Below, piece after piece: positions 1 to 58,252 of a DNA stretch of 64,000 nt; position 1 is the first letter of the stretch, and every line of letters starts with the position of its first letter. The translations under genes and the position numbers were made by a program. The DNA lies in the NCBI RefSeq assembly GCF_020382885.2, contig NC_058504.1, positions 7,492,519 to 7,556,518 of the forward strand, written 5' to 3'. The notes beneath the pieces were generated by a model. The model searched no databases. It was given only the letters and a program-made list of their open reading frames with translations, and had not been told where the DNA came from. The DNA comes from Scatophagus argus (taxonomy: Eukaryota > Chordata > Actinopteri > Scatophagidae).

Positions 1-1669
1 CCTGCAAAGTGTTGGGATTATTTTCTGAACCCAGGTGTTGAAGTGGACATGTCTCTGTCCCCATCAGATCCCACGTGTTGCTCTCAGATTAACAGCACAG
101 GACTGATTATTCCAGCACCATGAGCTCAAACACACAGATTATTCTGGGTAGGGACAACACGCATTGTTTATGCGGTAAACACATATTTTAAGAAATCTAT
201 GAGCATAGCATCATTCTAATGATGTAAATAGTAATAACTTATTTTCTTGCTGCTGTGACTTGTATAAAAATTGGTCTTTTTCATGAATCACAATGCAAGC
301 ATTGCTTAAAGAAAACATCTCATATCATGTGTGTGAACAAGCCCCAAATTACCTGAGTGCAGTGAAGCAAAGTGGATGCGTTTTGGCTGTTCAGTTGCAG
401 CCGTGTGGTTTGGATTAACTTTATGACCAATGCTGTTATTCTGTGCGTGGCTGAGGTTTATTAAGTGCCACCGCTTGGAGGTCTTTGTGTGGCTGTTATT
501 TCTTTAGCCGGCTGGGATTAATGTCTTAATGTGAGCACAATATCCAGTCACTGCAGAGACGGTTCGCAATTTATTTGACAGATTTTTTTACATTTTTTTT
601 CAGTCTAACTCCTCCATGCTGCCATCAACAGAGTAAACAAATCATAGTTAGGATGTTGAAACCCATTCAGCCAGTGAGCACATTTTTATCAGCACCAGAA
701 GCAGAGCTTTATAATTCCAGGTTATCTGAAGCCCCTGTGTGTGTCAACGTTTCCATTTCTTTTTCTGTTTATGGCCTCCATTTTCGAATCTGTCCTCGGT
801 GGGATAAGCCGTGCCAGCTGGGATTTGACTGACACGATAACACACAGACTTCGTGATAAATTGTTCTTTCAGAATGTGTTTTGTTAGATGTAAACCTGAC
901 TGAGTAAAAGCGTGAAGGAGGTTCCTCACATTATGGGCACAGAGGTACTTTAAGCAGAGCAGCACATACACAGTATTCATAGTGTATATGTGTAGAATCG
1001 TCACTTTTTTTTATAGGGAAGACATCAAGGGTCTAAGGATAAAGTATGTTGCATGCTGTACAGATTGCAAAACCCCGTGAGGTAAATTGTGATTTATGAT
1101 ATGTGCACTATATAAATAAAACTGACCTGAGAAACCGGTAACACCCCTGCTGCCAGTCACAAACTCCTCCATGAGATTTCCTGTAATGTAATTATACAGT
1201 TCACTTAAGCGCAACCTCAGAGTCCTCAGTCAGCAGTTAGTAAAACATGTCATGATGAACGATCCAGAGACATAACAAAAGTCTTTGTTTATCACAGGAC
1301 ATGAGGGCTGCAGGGGAAGAGCTTTCTCCCAATACATCTCCCTTTATCCTCTGATTTCCTGTTCAGTCTCAGTGCTGAGACAACCGACAAACAGAGAATA
1401 TTCACTTTATAGAGATACAAGAAAGAAACGCCTCCATGCTTGAACATGTGATGCTTACGTGTGCACGCGTAAATCGTAGTTAATCAGTAATGATTAGCCT
1501 GTTAGCAAAATAATAGTAATAATAAGTTGTGCGATATTATTTTCTTTTCTTTTTTTGCCAAAGATTACGTCAAATACTGACGTTTTGGGTTGGAGGACTT
1601 AATCCAACATTTGTCCATAATAAGTAATCTGTAAGCGAGTTTTTTTAAAAAACCAAAACGTGTTGTCTT
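1..1669. other. Non-coding flank, no gene recognised
   Basis: No open frame here resembles a protein family I know, and none has a convincing exon (acceptor, coding bias and donor together). The sequence is AT-rich and unique-looking, with short T and A runs around 585-600 and 1545-1560. It lies upstream of the CpG-rich promoter of the ABC transporter gene and may hold distal regulatory DNA, but nothing specific can be read from sequence alone. Confidence 0.6.
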
Positions 1670-2040
1670 AACTCACGTCGCAGGAAGCGGTTTCATTGGC
1701 TAACTGAAAGGCAAGCGCGTCTTATTGAAGTTCCAGCGCGAGCGATCTGACGTAAGCATCCCGCGGTGGCTCGCTCAGCCCCTACGTGCACTTCCTCGTT
1801 GTTGCTCCGTTGCTACAGCGACCGTCTGGCAGCGCTGTCAGCCGCTGGGTGGAGCGGCTGTGACGTCAGGGTGATAAAGGGAGTTCCTCTCCTTGTGCCC
1901 GTAACAGGAGACCGGCGACACTGCCGGGAGGAAGGCGCACGTACGGTCCACAAGTGAGCCGTCAACTTCCCTGTGTTTTCATCTGAGGCCCGGGACGCCG
2001 CCGGAGAAGATGCGTCCGTCTGCGTTGCCGTGGAGAAGAA
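1670..2040 (+). promoter_or_regulatory. CpG-rich promoter of the ABC transporter gene with CRE sites
   Basis: CpG density rises sharply here compared with both flanks. Visible elements are an inverted CCAAT box (ATTGG, 1695-1699), a half-matching CRE (TGACGTAA, 1748-1755) and a perfect palindromic CRE (TGACGTCA, 1861-1868). There is no clear TATA box. The next gene downstream on the plus strand is the ABCC5-like gene, whose first recognisable coding exon starts at 3760, so this is its most likely promoter. CREB/ATF control is inferred from the motif only. Confidence 0.55.
1740..1953 (+). other. Putative 5' UTR exon of the ABC transporter gene
   Basis: A strong donor (CACAA|GTGAGC) lies at 1953/1954, inside the CpG-rich block. 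Joining it to the acceptor at 3758-3759 gives a mature leader directly upstream of the ATG at 3770. The frame that would join to this ATG is open through the exon from about 1766 but contains no ATG there, so I treat the exon as untranslated. The upstream boundary is a guess; transcript data would set it. Confidence 0.35.
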
Positions 2041-2258
2041 GTTAAATGACAGAAGTTAGGAAAGGAGACAACATGTTCATCTGCACTTCCTGCTCATAAA
2101 CACAAGCTCTGAGATCTGTGCTGCTGCTGAGGTGACCCGAGCCAGGCCGGCTGGAATGTGAGTCAGACCTATATGTTTCTCACAGACCGCAGCACCACTA
2201 ATGTCATGATGATAACACAAATTGATAACGTGATATTGATTGGGTAAACTTAGTAGAC

Positions 2259-2259
2259 A

Positions 2260-2291
<32 letters not shown>
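2259..2291. repeat. (CA)n/(TA)n microsatellite
   Basis: A compound dinucleotide repeat: about seven to eight CA units followed by about eight TA units, in intron 1 of the ABC transporter gene. A likely length-polymorphic marker with no coding role. Confidence 0.9.
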
Positions 2292-3769
2292 TTCTGACTA
2301 CAATGCTATGGGTAAAGGTTGGATTTGTTACAAAAGTGGTGATCATGCAAGCGTCTGGATTTCCAAAACGCTTGAATGTCTCATGTTCAGTCCTCTGTTC
2401 CATACTGGCCCGTCTTCAGAGGCAGCGCTTGATCATCTTTTCATCGTTTTGCAAACACTGATACGTGACAAGGTCCGCTAGAAATATAGGCGCCACATAA
2501 TGTCTATATGAGCAACGTGAGCTGTTGTTTGTGCAGACTTGTTGAACAAATTCAAACCCGACCGAGCAGGTCGGTTTAAGACTCCATGAGTCCTGTAAAG
2601 CAAGCTCTGCAAAGTTCACAGCCATACGACAAAGTTCACATGATCACGGCACTGAAGGCTGCACAAGGAAAACACAAAACCTCTTTTCATGCGTTCTCTC
2701 AAGCCCAGCATTCGGTTCCCACCACGCGCTCTCCTGTATTTCACAGCTGAACTTATAGTGCATCAGTTTGCGTCGTGTGACTCTGTTTGTCATTTGTACT
2801 GAATTTGGTTATTGCCAGTGTTATTGTGTGGACAGTCAGGCTGCACCCCGCTCAGAGTCTGGCTGACCTTGTCACGGAGCTTTGCCATAGAAGGGATCAG
2901 TGACAGCGTACGGACATACTGGCAGCTCAGATGTCTGCTCCAGAGCTCCTGGGGCCTGCTGGCAGGTCGTCTTTAAATAGATAAGCACTTTATGCCAGAG
3001 AGGGGCCGTGACCCCTGAACAAGGTGATTTCTCAAGTCTATCTGCGTCTCAGAGGGTGATTCAGCAAAAAGCAGTTCCTCTCCAATAGCTCTCTGGGTGA
3101 GATGAACACGGTGTGTTTTGTTCTTTCTTCTCCCACTGAAAACTTAGCTAAACTGTCAGCTTGGAAGTGTTTTTTTGTTTTGTTTGGGTTTGTTTGGTTT
3201 GGTTTGAAGAAAAACAACCAGGAAAAACACTCTGTAGGATCTCCTATATCATACCTGTCCAACAGACAACTGGAGATGTTTCCAGCAGCGCTTAAATAAG
3301 CAGTCTGTTGAATGAGAATTGATCTGCAGCGACTTTCCTGATAGAATAATCATTTAAATCATTCATGTAAAATGGTCAAAAATCCACTGGTTCCAGCTTC
3401 TCTTATGTATCAGTAAAATCAATGACTTTGGGTTCTGGATTCTAAGTGGAACAAATCAAACAATTGGAAAACATCGCCTTGAGCCCTTTGGAAATGGTGG
3501 TGGGTCTGTTATTATTATTTTCTGACGATAAACAGCAGATTAATCATCAGCGAAATAATTATTAGTTGTAGTTTTTAGAGATTCCATGATTGATTTAATC
3601 AGTTGTTTCAGTTTCCAAAAACTACACATTTTGGGGGATTAAGAGGTTTTTGTCCGCATGTACATTACCAGGAAACAATGTGTTAATATCTAAAATTACA
3701 AATTTTTAGCCTGAAATGTATTGTATGTGGTTAATGTAGTTTTTCTGCTCTCTCCTCAGACGGTCTGCC

Positions 3770-27047
<23,278 letters not shown>

Positions 27048-28425
27048 AAGACTCTGGAGCTGAGCTTTGGATGTGAGTGGTGACACCACAAAATGTTCAG
27101 TGGAGCACCTGAATTGCACAGAAAAACGCAACTAACTCAGTCACGACATGTTGTGATGGTGACTTGTTAAAGATCCCCACCACACATGTATTATACATTA
27201 AAAAGATTCTCTGTGTGTCTTACATGTATTTTGCAGAAAAGAAATATAAGTACCACATTAAAATATGAACATCCAAATATTTTTCATTTCACAAGTTTGC
27301 ACATTTTCAGTGAATACAGAGGACGTTTATATTTATATTTCACCCAATGGTCTTGGACTCTGCACAAACATCATTCTCCTCAGTGAAGCTCAAAAATTCA
27401 ACTATGAGAAGAAGAAGAAAACATATTTTTCACTGGAGGGAGACTTAAAGAAATACAGAGGTTCTTGCGATGGCTGCTGTATGTAAAAATGTCTGTTCTT
27501 TCTCAATCCATAGACCCAGGGACCATATATCTGAAAGACACATCATCACGTAAAGAAAGGCATCCCTGCTTTTTGCCGCCGTGTCACCAGATTTATTTCC
27601 TATAGGTTAAGTTATTGATTACAAGAGAAACAGAGCAATGACTCTGACAATAGCACTTTATATTACACGTGGACACACAGAAAGACGTGCAATTTCCTTT
27701 TCTTCTAGAGGCCAGCTAATCAGTGAGACACTGAATTAGTTTCTGTCATTTTATGTACATAACTGTGACCTCATGATGCTGGAATTTACTTTTAAGAATT
27801 CACTTGTTAATTATTCAGTACAGTATATCAAAACGCATCACATATTAATCATTTGTAATAGATGGTTTCTAAAACATGATAACATTTTTTTTTAATGTGT
27901 CATGCCTTTAGTTCTATGTTACAATGCAGTAAATTATTCCCGATGCAATATGTGCCTAGAGCTGTAAACGTTTTCAGGTCATACAACGGAGTTAGACATG
28001 TAAGCATGCTTTTTCACAAGTACTGTGTTTTGGAATGAGCTAATCTTTTATGTAAATCCAAATGCTGGAATTTAAAATACGCACTTTTAGACTGGTGGTG
28101 ATGTTTTATTAGTAAGGTAATTCTGGTCATTCATAAATTTTAATATTATGAACCTTGGGACATATGTAATGTGGAGCAAAGCTAAAATTGATCAACAGCA
28201 TGATTGTCTTCTAATGCTTTCTTTTCATAAAGCTGGGGATTGTGAACTTTTGCCTTAAAATCAAGTGTGTTCTGAACAATCATGAAGAGTGCAATATCTC
28301 TCTATTGCATTAGTACATTTTCAAAATTGCCTTTGTACAATCGAGATCACGATTTTGCAATATATTTTGTGAATGTATTTTGTCATTAAGGGTTGTTTTT
28401 CAATAAAAATATTTTTGTATATGCT
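27048..28425 (+). other. abcc5: 3' UTR of the ABC transporter gene
   Basis: This is AT-rich sequence after the TAA at 27045-27047, without further coding potential. A canonical AATAAA at 28402-28407 followed by a T/G-rich stretch marks a likely cleavage site near 28420-28430, giving a UTR of about 1.38 kb. Several ATTTA motifs are scattered through it and could affect stability, but that is inference. Confidence 0.7.
28402..28407 (+). terminator. abcc5: Polyadenylation signal AATAAA
   Basis: A canonical hexamer within CAATAAAAATATTTTTGT, 1.36 kb after the stop codon of the ABC transporter and before the LINE fragment. It is the best polyadenylation signal candidate for this gene. Confidence 0.65.
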
Positions 28426-28580
28426 GATGCCCAGTCGTTTAAGATGTTTTACATACTGCTGGAGGACTCTGTTGATTTTAAACATCATAGTCTTTTTACA
28501 GGTGACTCAAGGCAATTCATTCGATGCACACACACATGCTCCACAGCTGACACTGTGCTGCAGTCTGTGTGTACTGTGCT

Positions 28581-29358
28581 GAATCAGAAATCAGGATCAG
28601 AAATACTTTATTGATCTCTGGGGGACATTGGGATGTGACAGTTGCTCCAACCAAGATTGGAAGTCTAAAGGCCAAGAAGTAATAATAAAAATAGAAATAA
28701 GAGTATTTCCAGACTATAAAAATAAATATAAAGTTTGTGTACAGGTATATACAGGTATTGTACAAGTATGTATGTGGTGAATTTACATTAACAGGACAGC
28801 AATGCAGTGACAACTGCAGAAGGCACGACTGAGGACCAGGATCACAGTCAACTGACTCAGAGCGTCTGACACTCCGAGGGAGGAGTTGTAAAGTCTGATG
28901 GCCACATGCGGGAATGACTTCCTGTGGCGCTCTGTGGAGCATCGTGGCGGAATCAGTCTGTCACTGAAGGAACTCCTGCGTCTGATCAGGACATTGCAGA
29001 GTGGGTGGGAGACACTGTCCAAGATAGTGTGTGATTTAGACAGCATCCTCCTGTCTGACACCACCGTCAGAGAGTCCAGCTCCACCCCCACGACATCACT
29101 GGCTTTCCAATTGAGTTTATTGAGTCTGTTGGCATCCTCTGCCCTCAACCTGCTGCCCCAGCACACAGCAGCAAACGTGATAGTGCTGGCCACCCCAGAG
29201 TCATAGAACATCATGTTAATCGACCTCAGCCTCCTCAGGAAAGAGAGGCGGGTCTGGCCTTTCTCGTAGACGGCGTCAGAGTTCTTAGTCCAGTCCTGTT
29301 TATTGTCTGTGTGCACTCCCAAGTGTTTGTATTTGTATTCCTCTACAGTGTCCACCTA
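28581..29358 (-). mobile_element. 5'-truncated LINE 3' end (L2/CR1-like reverse transcriptase C-terminus)
   Basis: The minus strand keeps an open frame of about 190 codons (29355 to 28783). It matches the C-terminal end of fish LINE reverse transcriptase polyproteins, with segments EEYKYKHLGVHTDNK, KGQTRLSFLRRLRS, FAAVCWGSRLRAEDANRLNKL and RLIPPRCSTERHRKSFPHVA. A 3' UTR follows, ending in the diagnostic tail GATCAATAAAGTATTTCTGA at about 28600. The 5' part is missing, which is typical of target-primed insertions. It lies between the ABC transporter and med12 in opposite orientation. The L2/CR1 assignment is from memory of the tail and protein type. Confidence 0.85.
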
Positions 29359-30600
29359 GGTGAAGAAGAGAGAGGGAGAGAGAAACTGCGGAGTCCACAC
29401 ACATCTTGACTCAGAATCAGTATTTATCCTACTCAGACCCTTTACTAGTTAGAGTTCATATGGCCAGCAACCCAGAGCTTGTGTATGTGTTGTCCTGCAT
29501 TCATCTCCTTGATCTTACATGCTACAGCAACATGACATAATGGCTATTATGTGCCTGTCACTGAATTTTATTTATTTTGCATTTTATTTTTTTTTTAATC
29601 ATTTTAATGCGTTTTCAAATCTGTCATTTGTTCCAGTGAAAATTAGCTTCTGAGCACCAGTTGAGGCCCAAAGCCTTCACTCTCTGTGTGGTGTGTACAG
29701 TTCTTCTTCTTTTTATAATTATTATTATTGCTATTATCATTATTATACTTTTGATGGTATTTTGATTTAACATATTTATTTAGCAGTTTGAACCAACCTA
29801 AAATACTGAAGCTCCTTGAGCTACAGGTTAAGAAACTTTTTCAAAGTGTAACCTTAAGAACAGCAAATAAAGCAGGACCCACCCTAAGGTCCACACACTC
29901 ATCATATTTGGTGCATTTTTTTGTGTGTGTTGCAAACTTTCAGTTAAATTTGCGTAGCCCCGCTGACAGTCAGTACGCCTGGAGCGTTCAGGGCCCCTGG
30001 GAACTGGGAAGCAGCTGGTTGTTAATTTTGCCTTCAGTTGGACATGATGAGAAAATTACCCGCCTCCACAATAACATCTTTGCATGGTCTATTTAGTCAA
30101 ATAAGGGTTAATAACATTTTGTGCTAGAAACATTTTATAGATTGTAAAAAAAAAACCAAAAAACATCTGCATGAGAGATTCAAGTTTGTGAATGTGTAGA
30201 AAGATTACACACATTTCAAAGGTACAAAAGTACAGTACACTTTGGGATTGAAAACAGTCTGGTTTCAGCAGAAATTTGTACTTGTAACACACAAGGTGGC
30301 AAATGTAAGTGCTCAGCTTCACTCACTTTTCCGTTTTGAATCTGTAGGCACCTGCTCACAAAGCAATTTTTGTGTAACTTCAGTATTCCTACAATTTGTG
30401 CACAAGTTGTGTTTGAACGTCATCAATTTATTGTGCGACTACTTTGTCGCTACTTTGTCAGTTTCTTCAGATTATTTCACAAAATCGTATCGACTCTTTC
30501 ATACTTATGTATAAGAAGCAGAATTTTTGTAAACATTACATAAAGTGTTAGTGGTATTGTCTATCAATTGTTTATTAAGCCAGGAAAGAATTCTCAGTGA
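29359..30600. other. Intergenic DNA between the LINE and med12
   Basis: AT-rich DNA with a poly-T patch near 29587-29598 and an ATT-rich patch near 29716-29750. Open frames here resemble no protein I know. Nothing else is recognised. Confidence 0.6.
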
Positions 30601-30631
30601 CTTGTATTTTGAAGTTCAGGGATGAAGCCTT

Positions 30632-30640
30632 ACCGGAAGT
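30632..30640 (+). promoter_or_regulatory. med12: ETS-family site (ACCGGAAGT) in the med12 promoter/5' UTR
   Basis: A perfect consensus for GABPA/ELK-type ETS factors lies 72 bp upstream of the med12 ATG. No TATA box is seen, as is common in housekeeping promoters where such a site often sits close to the transcription start. Use of this site is inferred. Confidence 0.55.
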
Positions 30641-30698
30641 GTGTTTCGTTGTTGAAGCTCGGTTCAGTGTACTGGGGAGGAGGAAAGCCCCGGTTGTG

Positions 30699-54445
<23,747 letters not shown>

Positions 54446-54512
54446 TCATGCTTGTTCATAGTAGTGTGTGGAAAACAGGCCCTCATTATGTGGGGACACC
54501 CAGCTCTGCAGA

Positions 54513-54543
<31 letters not shown>

Positions 54544-54845
54544 CCAGCCCTGTGTAGGCTGTTAGAAGGGGGGGGGGGGTACTGTTCAAGGCACCAAGGA
54601 CCACCAAACCAATGAGATCTCGACCACTGAGGCAATGATCAGAGAAAATATTTGGACTTCAGTCATGTAATTATGGATTATCAAAGAAGGGATCCTGCTC
54701 TGAAGTAAACAGATGATGGTTATTAATGGAAAAGTTTATGTAAAAAAAGTACCAGAAATTATAAGAATAATGCAATTTTTTTATTTTATTTCAATTTGTA
54801 CAATTTTTTCAGTTTCGTGTATTTCTCATTAAAAAATCATGTCAG
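54446..54845 (+). other. med12: 3' UTR of med12
   Basis: Follows the TGA at 54443-54445. It contains a (TG)n run at about 54513-54543, a run of 12 G at 54568-54579 and an ATTAAA signal at 54828-54833. The UTR would be about 400 bp. No coding sequence follows before the 3' end of mars2 on the other strand. Confidence 0.65.
54828..54833 (+). terminator. med12: Polyadenylation signal ATTAAA, med12
   Basis: The commonest variant hexamer, within CTCATTAAAAAATCATG, followed by GT-rich sequence (TTTTTATGTCTCGTACTTGTG region). Best candidate for the med12 transcript end. Confidence 0.55.
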
Positions 54846-55408
54846 TTTTTATGTCTCGTACTTGTGTGTGTAAACTGCTTGTAAATTTCATGTATTTAAA
54901 AATGTTAATGAAATCTTTAAAGACAAAGTAGCAATCAAAGGATTTCTTTTATCAAAGACTACTGCCATGCAAAACATTACTTGACGTCAGTTTTAAGTGT
55001 CATGATCAGTCTCTTGCTTGTGTCTAGAGTAACTTTAACATTTCCCATGAGAGTGGGTTGGCCATTAAGTGATTCATCCCACATCTAATTTGAATTGAGG
55101 TGTTCAAACAGCAATTTAATGTACATGAGAATTTAATTCACCAGTTCTGTGGGAAAGGGAGAATGGATGTAATTAATTCAAATCATAAATAGGAGTCTGG
55201 AAGGATTAAAAAAAAAAAAAGATGTACAGTAGTAGATGACATTTATATTTCACAGAAACTGTGAAAGGCCTAAAATTTTGATGTCATAATAGGAAGTGCG
55301 GCAGTCACTAATAACATTAATGATGGCCTTGTTTATTTCATGTGTCCCAGTTAGCCAACATGCTGAAACTGAAGTATCCAAATGGTATCAACCACAATTA
55401 ACAGGAAT
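54846..55408. other. Convergent intergenic spacer between med12 and mars2
   Basis: AT-rich DNA with a short poly-A run near 55207-55220. The 3' ends of the two genes face each other across roughly 560 bp. No gene or repeat is recognised. Confidence 0.65.
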
Positions 55409-55422
55409 TTTATTTCTTTATT
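55409..55422 (-). terminator. mars2: Two polyadenylation signals for mars2
   Basis: TTTATT on the plus strand at 55409-55414 and 55417-55422 reads AATAAA on the minus strand, 37 to 50 bp after the mars2 stop codon. This gives a very short 3' UTR. Confidence 0.6.
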
Positions 55423-55458
55423 GGTCAAATCAATACACAGAGAACATATATCAAGTCT

Positions 55459-58056
55459 TCATTGCAACTTTGTTTTTTGTTTAACAACATTCTGACTCTC
55501 CAAGCGTCTAAAAAGCACTCCAGGTTCAGATCCGAGAGCTCTCCCTTCAAAGGGAGAGTCCATTCCCTGATACCTTGGTAGGAAATTCAAGTCTGCCCAG
55601 CTCCTCTCGCCTGCTTGCACCCCGAGTCGAGTTAGCAGCCTGTTAGAAATCTCTGGCACTACTGGCTGGAGAAGTGTTCCATAAATCCTCAGGCACTCAA
55701 AGGAGACATGGATGATGGTGTCCAGCCAGCGTTGGTCTTTACTGTCTCTTCTATCCAGCTTCCAAGGTGCATGGCGCTGAAGAAACCCGTTCGTCTGCCT
55801 CACACAGGTGCTGATGGCCTCCAGAGCTTTGTATATATGCATGCTCTCATAGTGCTGCTCTACCACACCAGGGAGATGCTTCACAGCATCCAGCATGTGA
55901 TAGTCTTCCATCACAGCCCTGCCTCCATGTTCTCTTGAGAAGGACTGGGGGCAGAACGAGGGGTAGACCTGAGCTGGGTTAAGAGCAGGGGCTGTGCAGC
56001 GGTGAAGCAGACCACCCAGAGAGTCACAGAGCTCTGCGTTTAGCAGCTTGATAACTTTGTCATCTGTGTAGTCGCAGTCTGAGTCTGGAACACCCTGACG
56101 CAGAAGAAAGTACCTCATACCATCAGTCGTGTACATCTGTGAGCGTTCAAGAGGATCCACAACATTTCCCAAACTTTTAGACATCTTCTTTCCTCCTACA
56201 GTCCAATGAGAATGCACATGTATTGCCTGTGGAAGTGGCAGTCCAGCCCCCAGAAGAAAAGATGGCCAGTAGATGGCATGAAATTTTAAGATGTCCTTTC
56301 CGACAATGTGGTGGGCCACATTCCACCATTGGTCATGTTTATTTGGATAGCCAGCTACTGTTAGATAGTTCACCAGAGCATCTAGCCAGACATAGATGGT
56401 TTGTTCGGCATCACCGGGGACTGGGATGCCCCACTGAAGGCGGCTTCTCTGGCGAGAGACTGAAAGATCAGGAAGATCCTCCTGCAGCCACTGGAGAACA
56501 TCCTGGTAGAAACGCTCAGGCTGTACAGCCTGGGGATTTCCTCTGAGCCAGTCAAGAAGCTGAGACCGAAACTCTGACAGACGGAACATGTAGTTCTCCT
56601 CTTTCATCCATTCCACCTGCAAAATAGTGGAGCAAAGAAGTTCATTGATGAAGTAAAATTGGACATGCTGTGGAGTTGTGACTTTAATTTTTTAAAAGAA
56701 TAGTTAGACATTTTGGAAAATAGTTGGATGAGAAGATCAATACCACTCATACATTGGTCCATTCAATATGAAGATGGAGCCATGAGATGGTTGACTAACG
56801 CAGAGTTAAAAAAAAAAAAAAAAATAGCCCAACACATAACCTCTCATAAAATCACAACTGGTTGTTTTTACACTGTGGTGTTTGTGCACTTTTAACCAAA
56901 AAGACAGAATGTGAAAGTGAGTTTTAGAAGCACTAGCAGAAAGAATGTTTATCTTAGGGCAGAGTTTAGTCCCTGAAAAGGACAACAAGTGCCATTTTTG
57001 CACTCATTTTCTCCACTAAAATCACAAAGTTCATTCCAATTACCTTGTGGCCACTCTCCAGTGAAACCTTGACCACCTTCCCTGATGAATCCAAAGCATC
57101 AGCTACCTGTGATGGCATGAGGAAGCTTTCATCCTGTGTGGAGTACCAGCCTTCATAAGTCCCCTTATAGATGAGTCCTTTGTTCCAGAGCACTGCCCAG
57201 AAATGTTCCACAGCCTGACAGTGTCTCTGCTCAGTGGTTCTTATGTAGTCCGTATACGATATGCTGCAGCTGTTAAAGAGATGTTTGAACCTCTCCGACA
57301 CATTAGTGCAGAAAGTCATGGGATCTTTACCTGCAGTGTCAGCAGCTTGCTGGATTTTCAAGCCATGTTCATCTGTGCCTGAAATGCAGACAATATGGTG
57401 TGTTATTAATATTTACTTGACAGGCTGATCAATTGTTTTGATAGTGAGATCTCAAGAAAAAAGTGACCATCCATGATTCTCAGACATCTTCAAATTACTT
57501 TTGTCCAAAGCCCAAAATACTGAATCTGCATTGATATAAAACAGAAAAAAAGCAGCAAGTATGTATACTTGACAGGCTGAAACCAGTCTCTGACATTTTT
57601 GCTTTATCAACTACTCTCTTCTGTTGTAATGTCAGATTCACATTGCTACATAGTTAATAAATGTTTCTGTGCACACATTTCTAATATAACCTCTGATGTG
57701 ATTGAAATGTAGAGATTTGTGCTGACAGAAATTCCTTCATTACACGTGTTTCAGTCAATGGAGGATTTACCTGTTGAAAACTTTGAGTTGAAGCCCTGAA
57801 TAACTTTGTACCTGTGAAGGCAGTCAGCTATCACAGCTGAGTACAAGTGGCCTAAATGAGGAGAAGCATTTACATAGAAGATTGGAGTGGTTACATAGTA
57901 ACTCCTGTCATCTTTGCTGAACTGTGTACTTGCGTGTCTCAACGCAGCGACCCTCTGATGTCTCGACAGAGCCGTAATTGGTGAGAAAAACTGATTGTGT
58001 TGCAATCTGTGAACAGCTTTACAGCTTCTGGTTGTAAACAGAAATGGGAGTATCAT
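55459..58056 (-). CDS. mars2: Mitochondrial methionyl-tRNA synthetase, three coding exons
   Basis: Exons on the minus strand: 58056-57771, 57378-57044, 56616-55459; joined they give 592 aa (human MARS2 593). The enzyme charges mitochondrial tRNA-Met with methionine for organellar translation. Seen: an Arg-rich, acid-poor N-terminus from [19 protein letters not shown] that fits a mitochondrial presequence, then [20 protein letters not shown] with the HIGH-type signature HLGH (67-70), [32 protein letters not shown], HFxxIYWP-type segment, KMSKS (351-355) and the anticodon-binding region [16 protein letters not shown]. The start is the ATG at 58056; the open frame extends upstream but has no further ATG. 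The first splice joins ...FSTG and TDEHG. Human MARS2 is intronless, so the two introns are notable. Convergent with med12, divergent from nipa2. Confidence 0.94.
56690..56935 (+). repeat. Foldback-type interspersed repeat, fragment 3
   Basis: Starts near ACATTTTGGAAAATAGTTGG, followed by ATGAGAAGATCAATACCACT, matching the inner terminal repeat of the element at 42955-43450. A 17-base A run (56809-56825) follows. It lies in mars2 intron 2. The copy appears truncated or internally diverged. Confidence 0.6.
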
Positions 58057-58239
58057 GACTGGATAGCAGTCGATGTCCACGTTAAGTCCACCAAACGATA
58101 TTTTGTCCAGGAAATACAGTAACAATTTGGTCTGGTACGTGCTAGCTAGCTAGCCATGCATTTAGCTAGTTAAAGATTTCGCAGGAAATAAAGCACAGGC
58201 GGAAAAACGCAACCTTTATCGAAACATTACTAGAAGATC

Positions 58240-58252
58240 ATGAGTATGCCTG
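58240..58252 (+). other. Exon-like ATG and strong donor upstream of mars2
   Basis: ATG AGT ATG CCT G is followed at once by the near-perfect donor GTAAGT (58253-58258), 184 bp upstream of the mars2 ATG on the opposite strand. It ends in phase 1, the same phase as nipa2 exon 1, so it could splice in frame to nipa2 exon 2 at 60821. It may be a first exon of a divergent transcript, or chance. Confidence 0.25.

Noticed and set aside
1766-1957. 63-codon open frame in the CpG-rich promoter
   Set aside because: It starts at GTG, contains no ATG and has no similarity to ABCC5; better explained as a 5' UTR exon.
28783-29355. 190-codon minus-strand frame as a host gene
   Set aside because: It matches the C-terminus of a LINE reverse transcriptase polyprotein and is followed by a LINE 3' tail; it has no promoter or start.
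58057-58125. Upstream extension of mars2 to 58125
   Set aside because: That frame begins at TTG; the first in-frame ATG is at 58056 and starts a plausible mitochondrial presequence.
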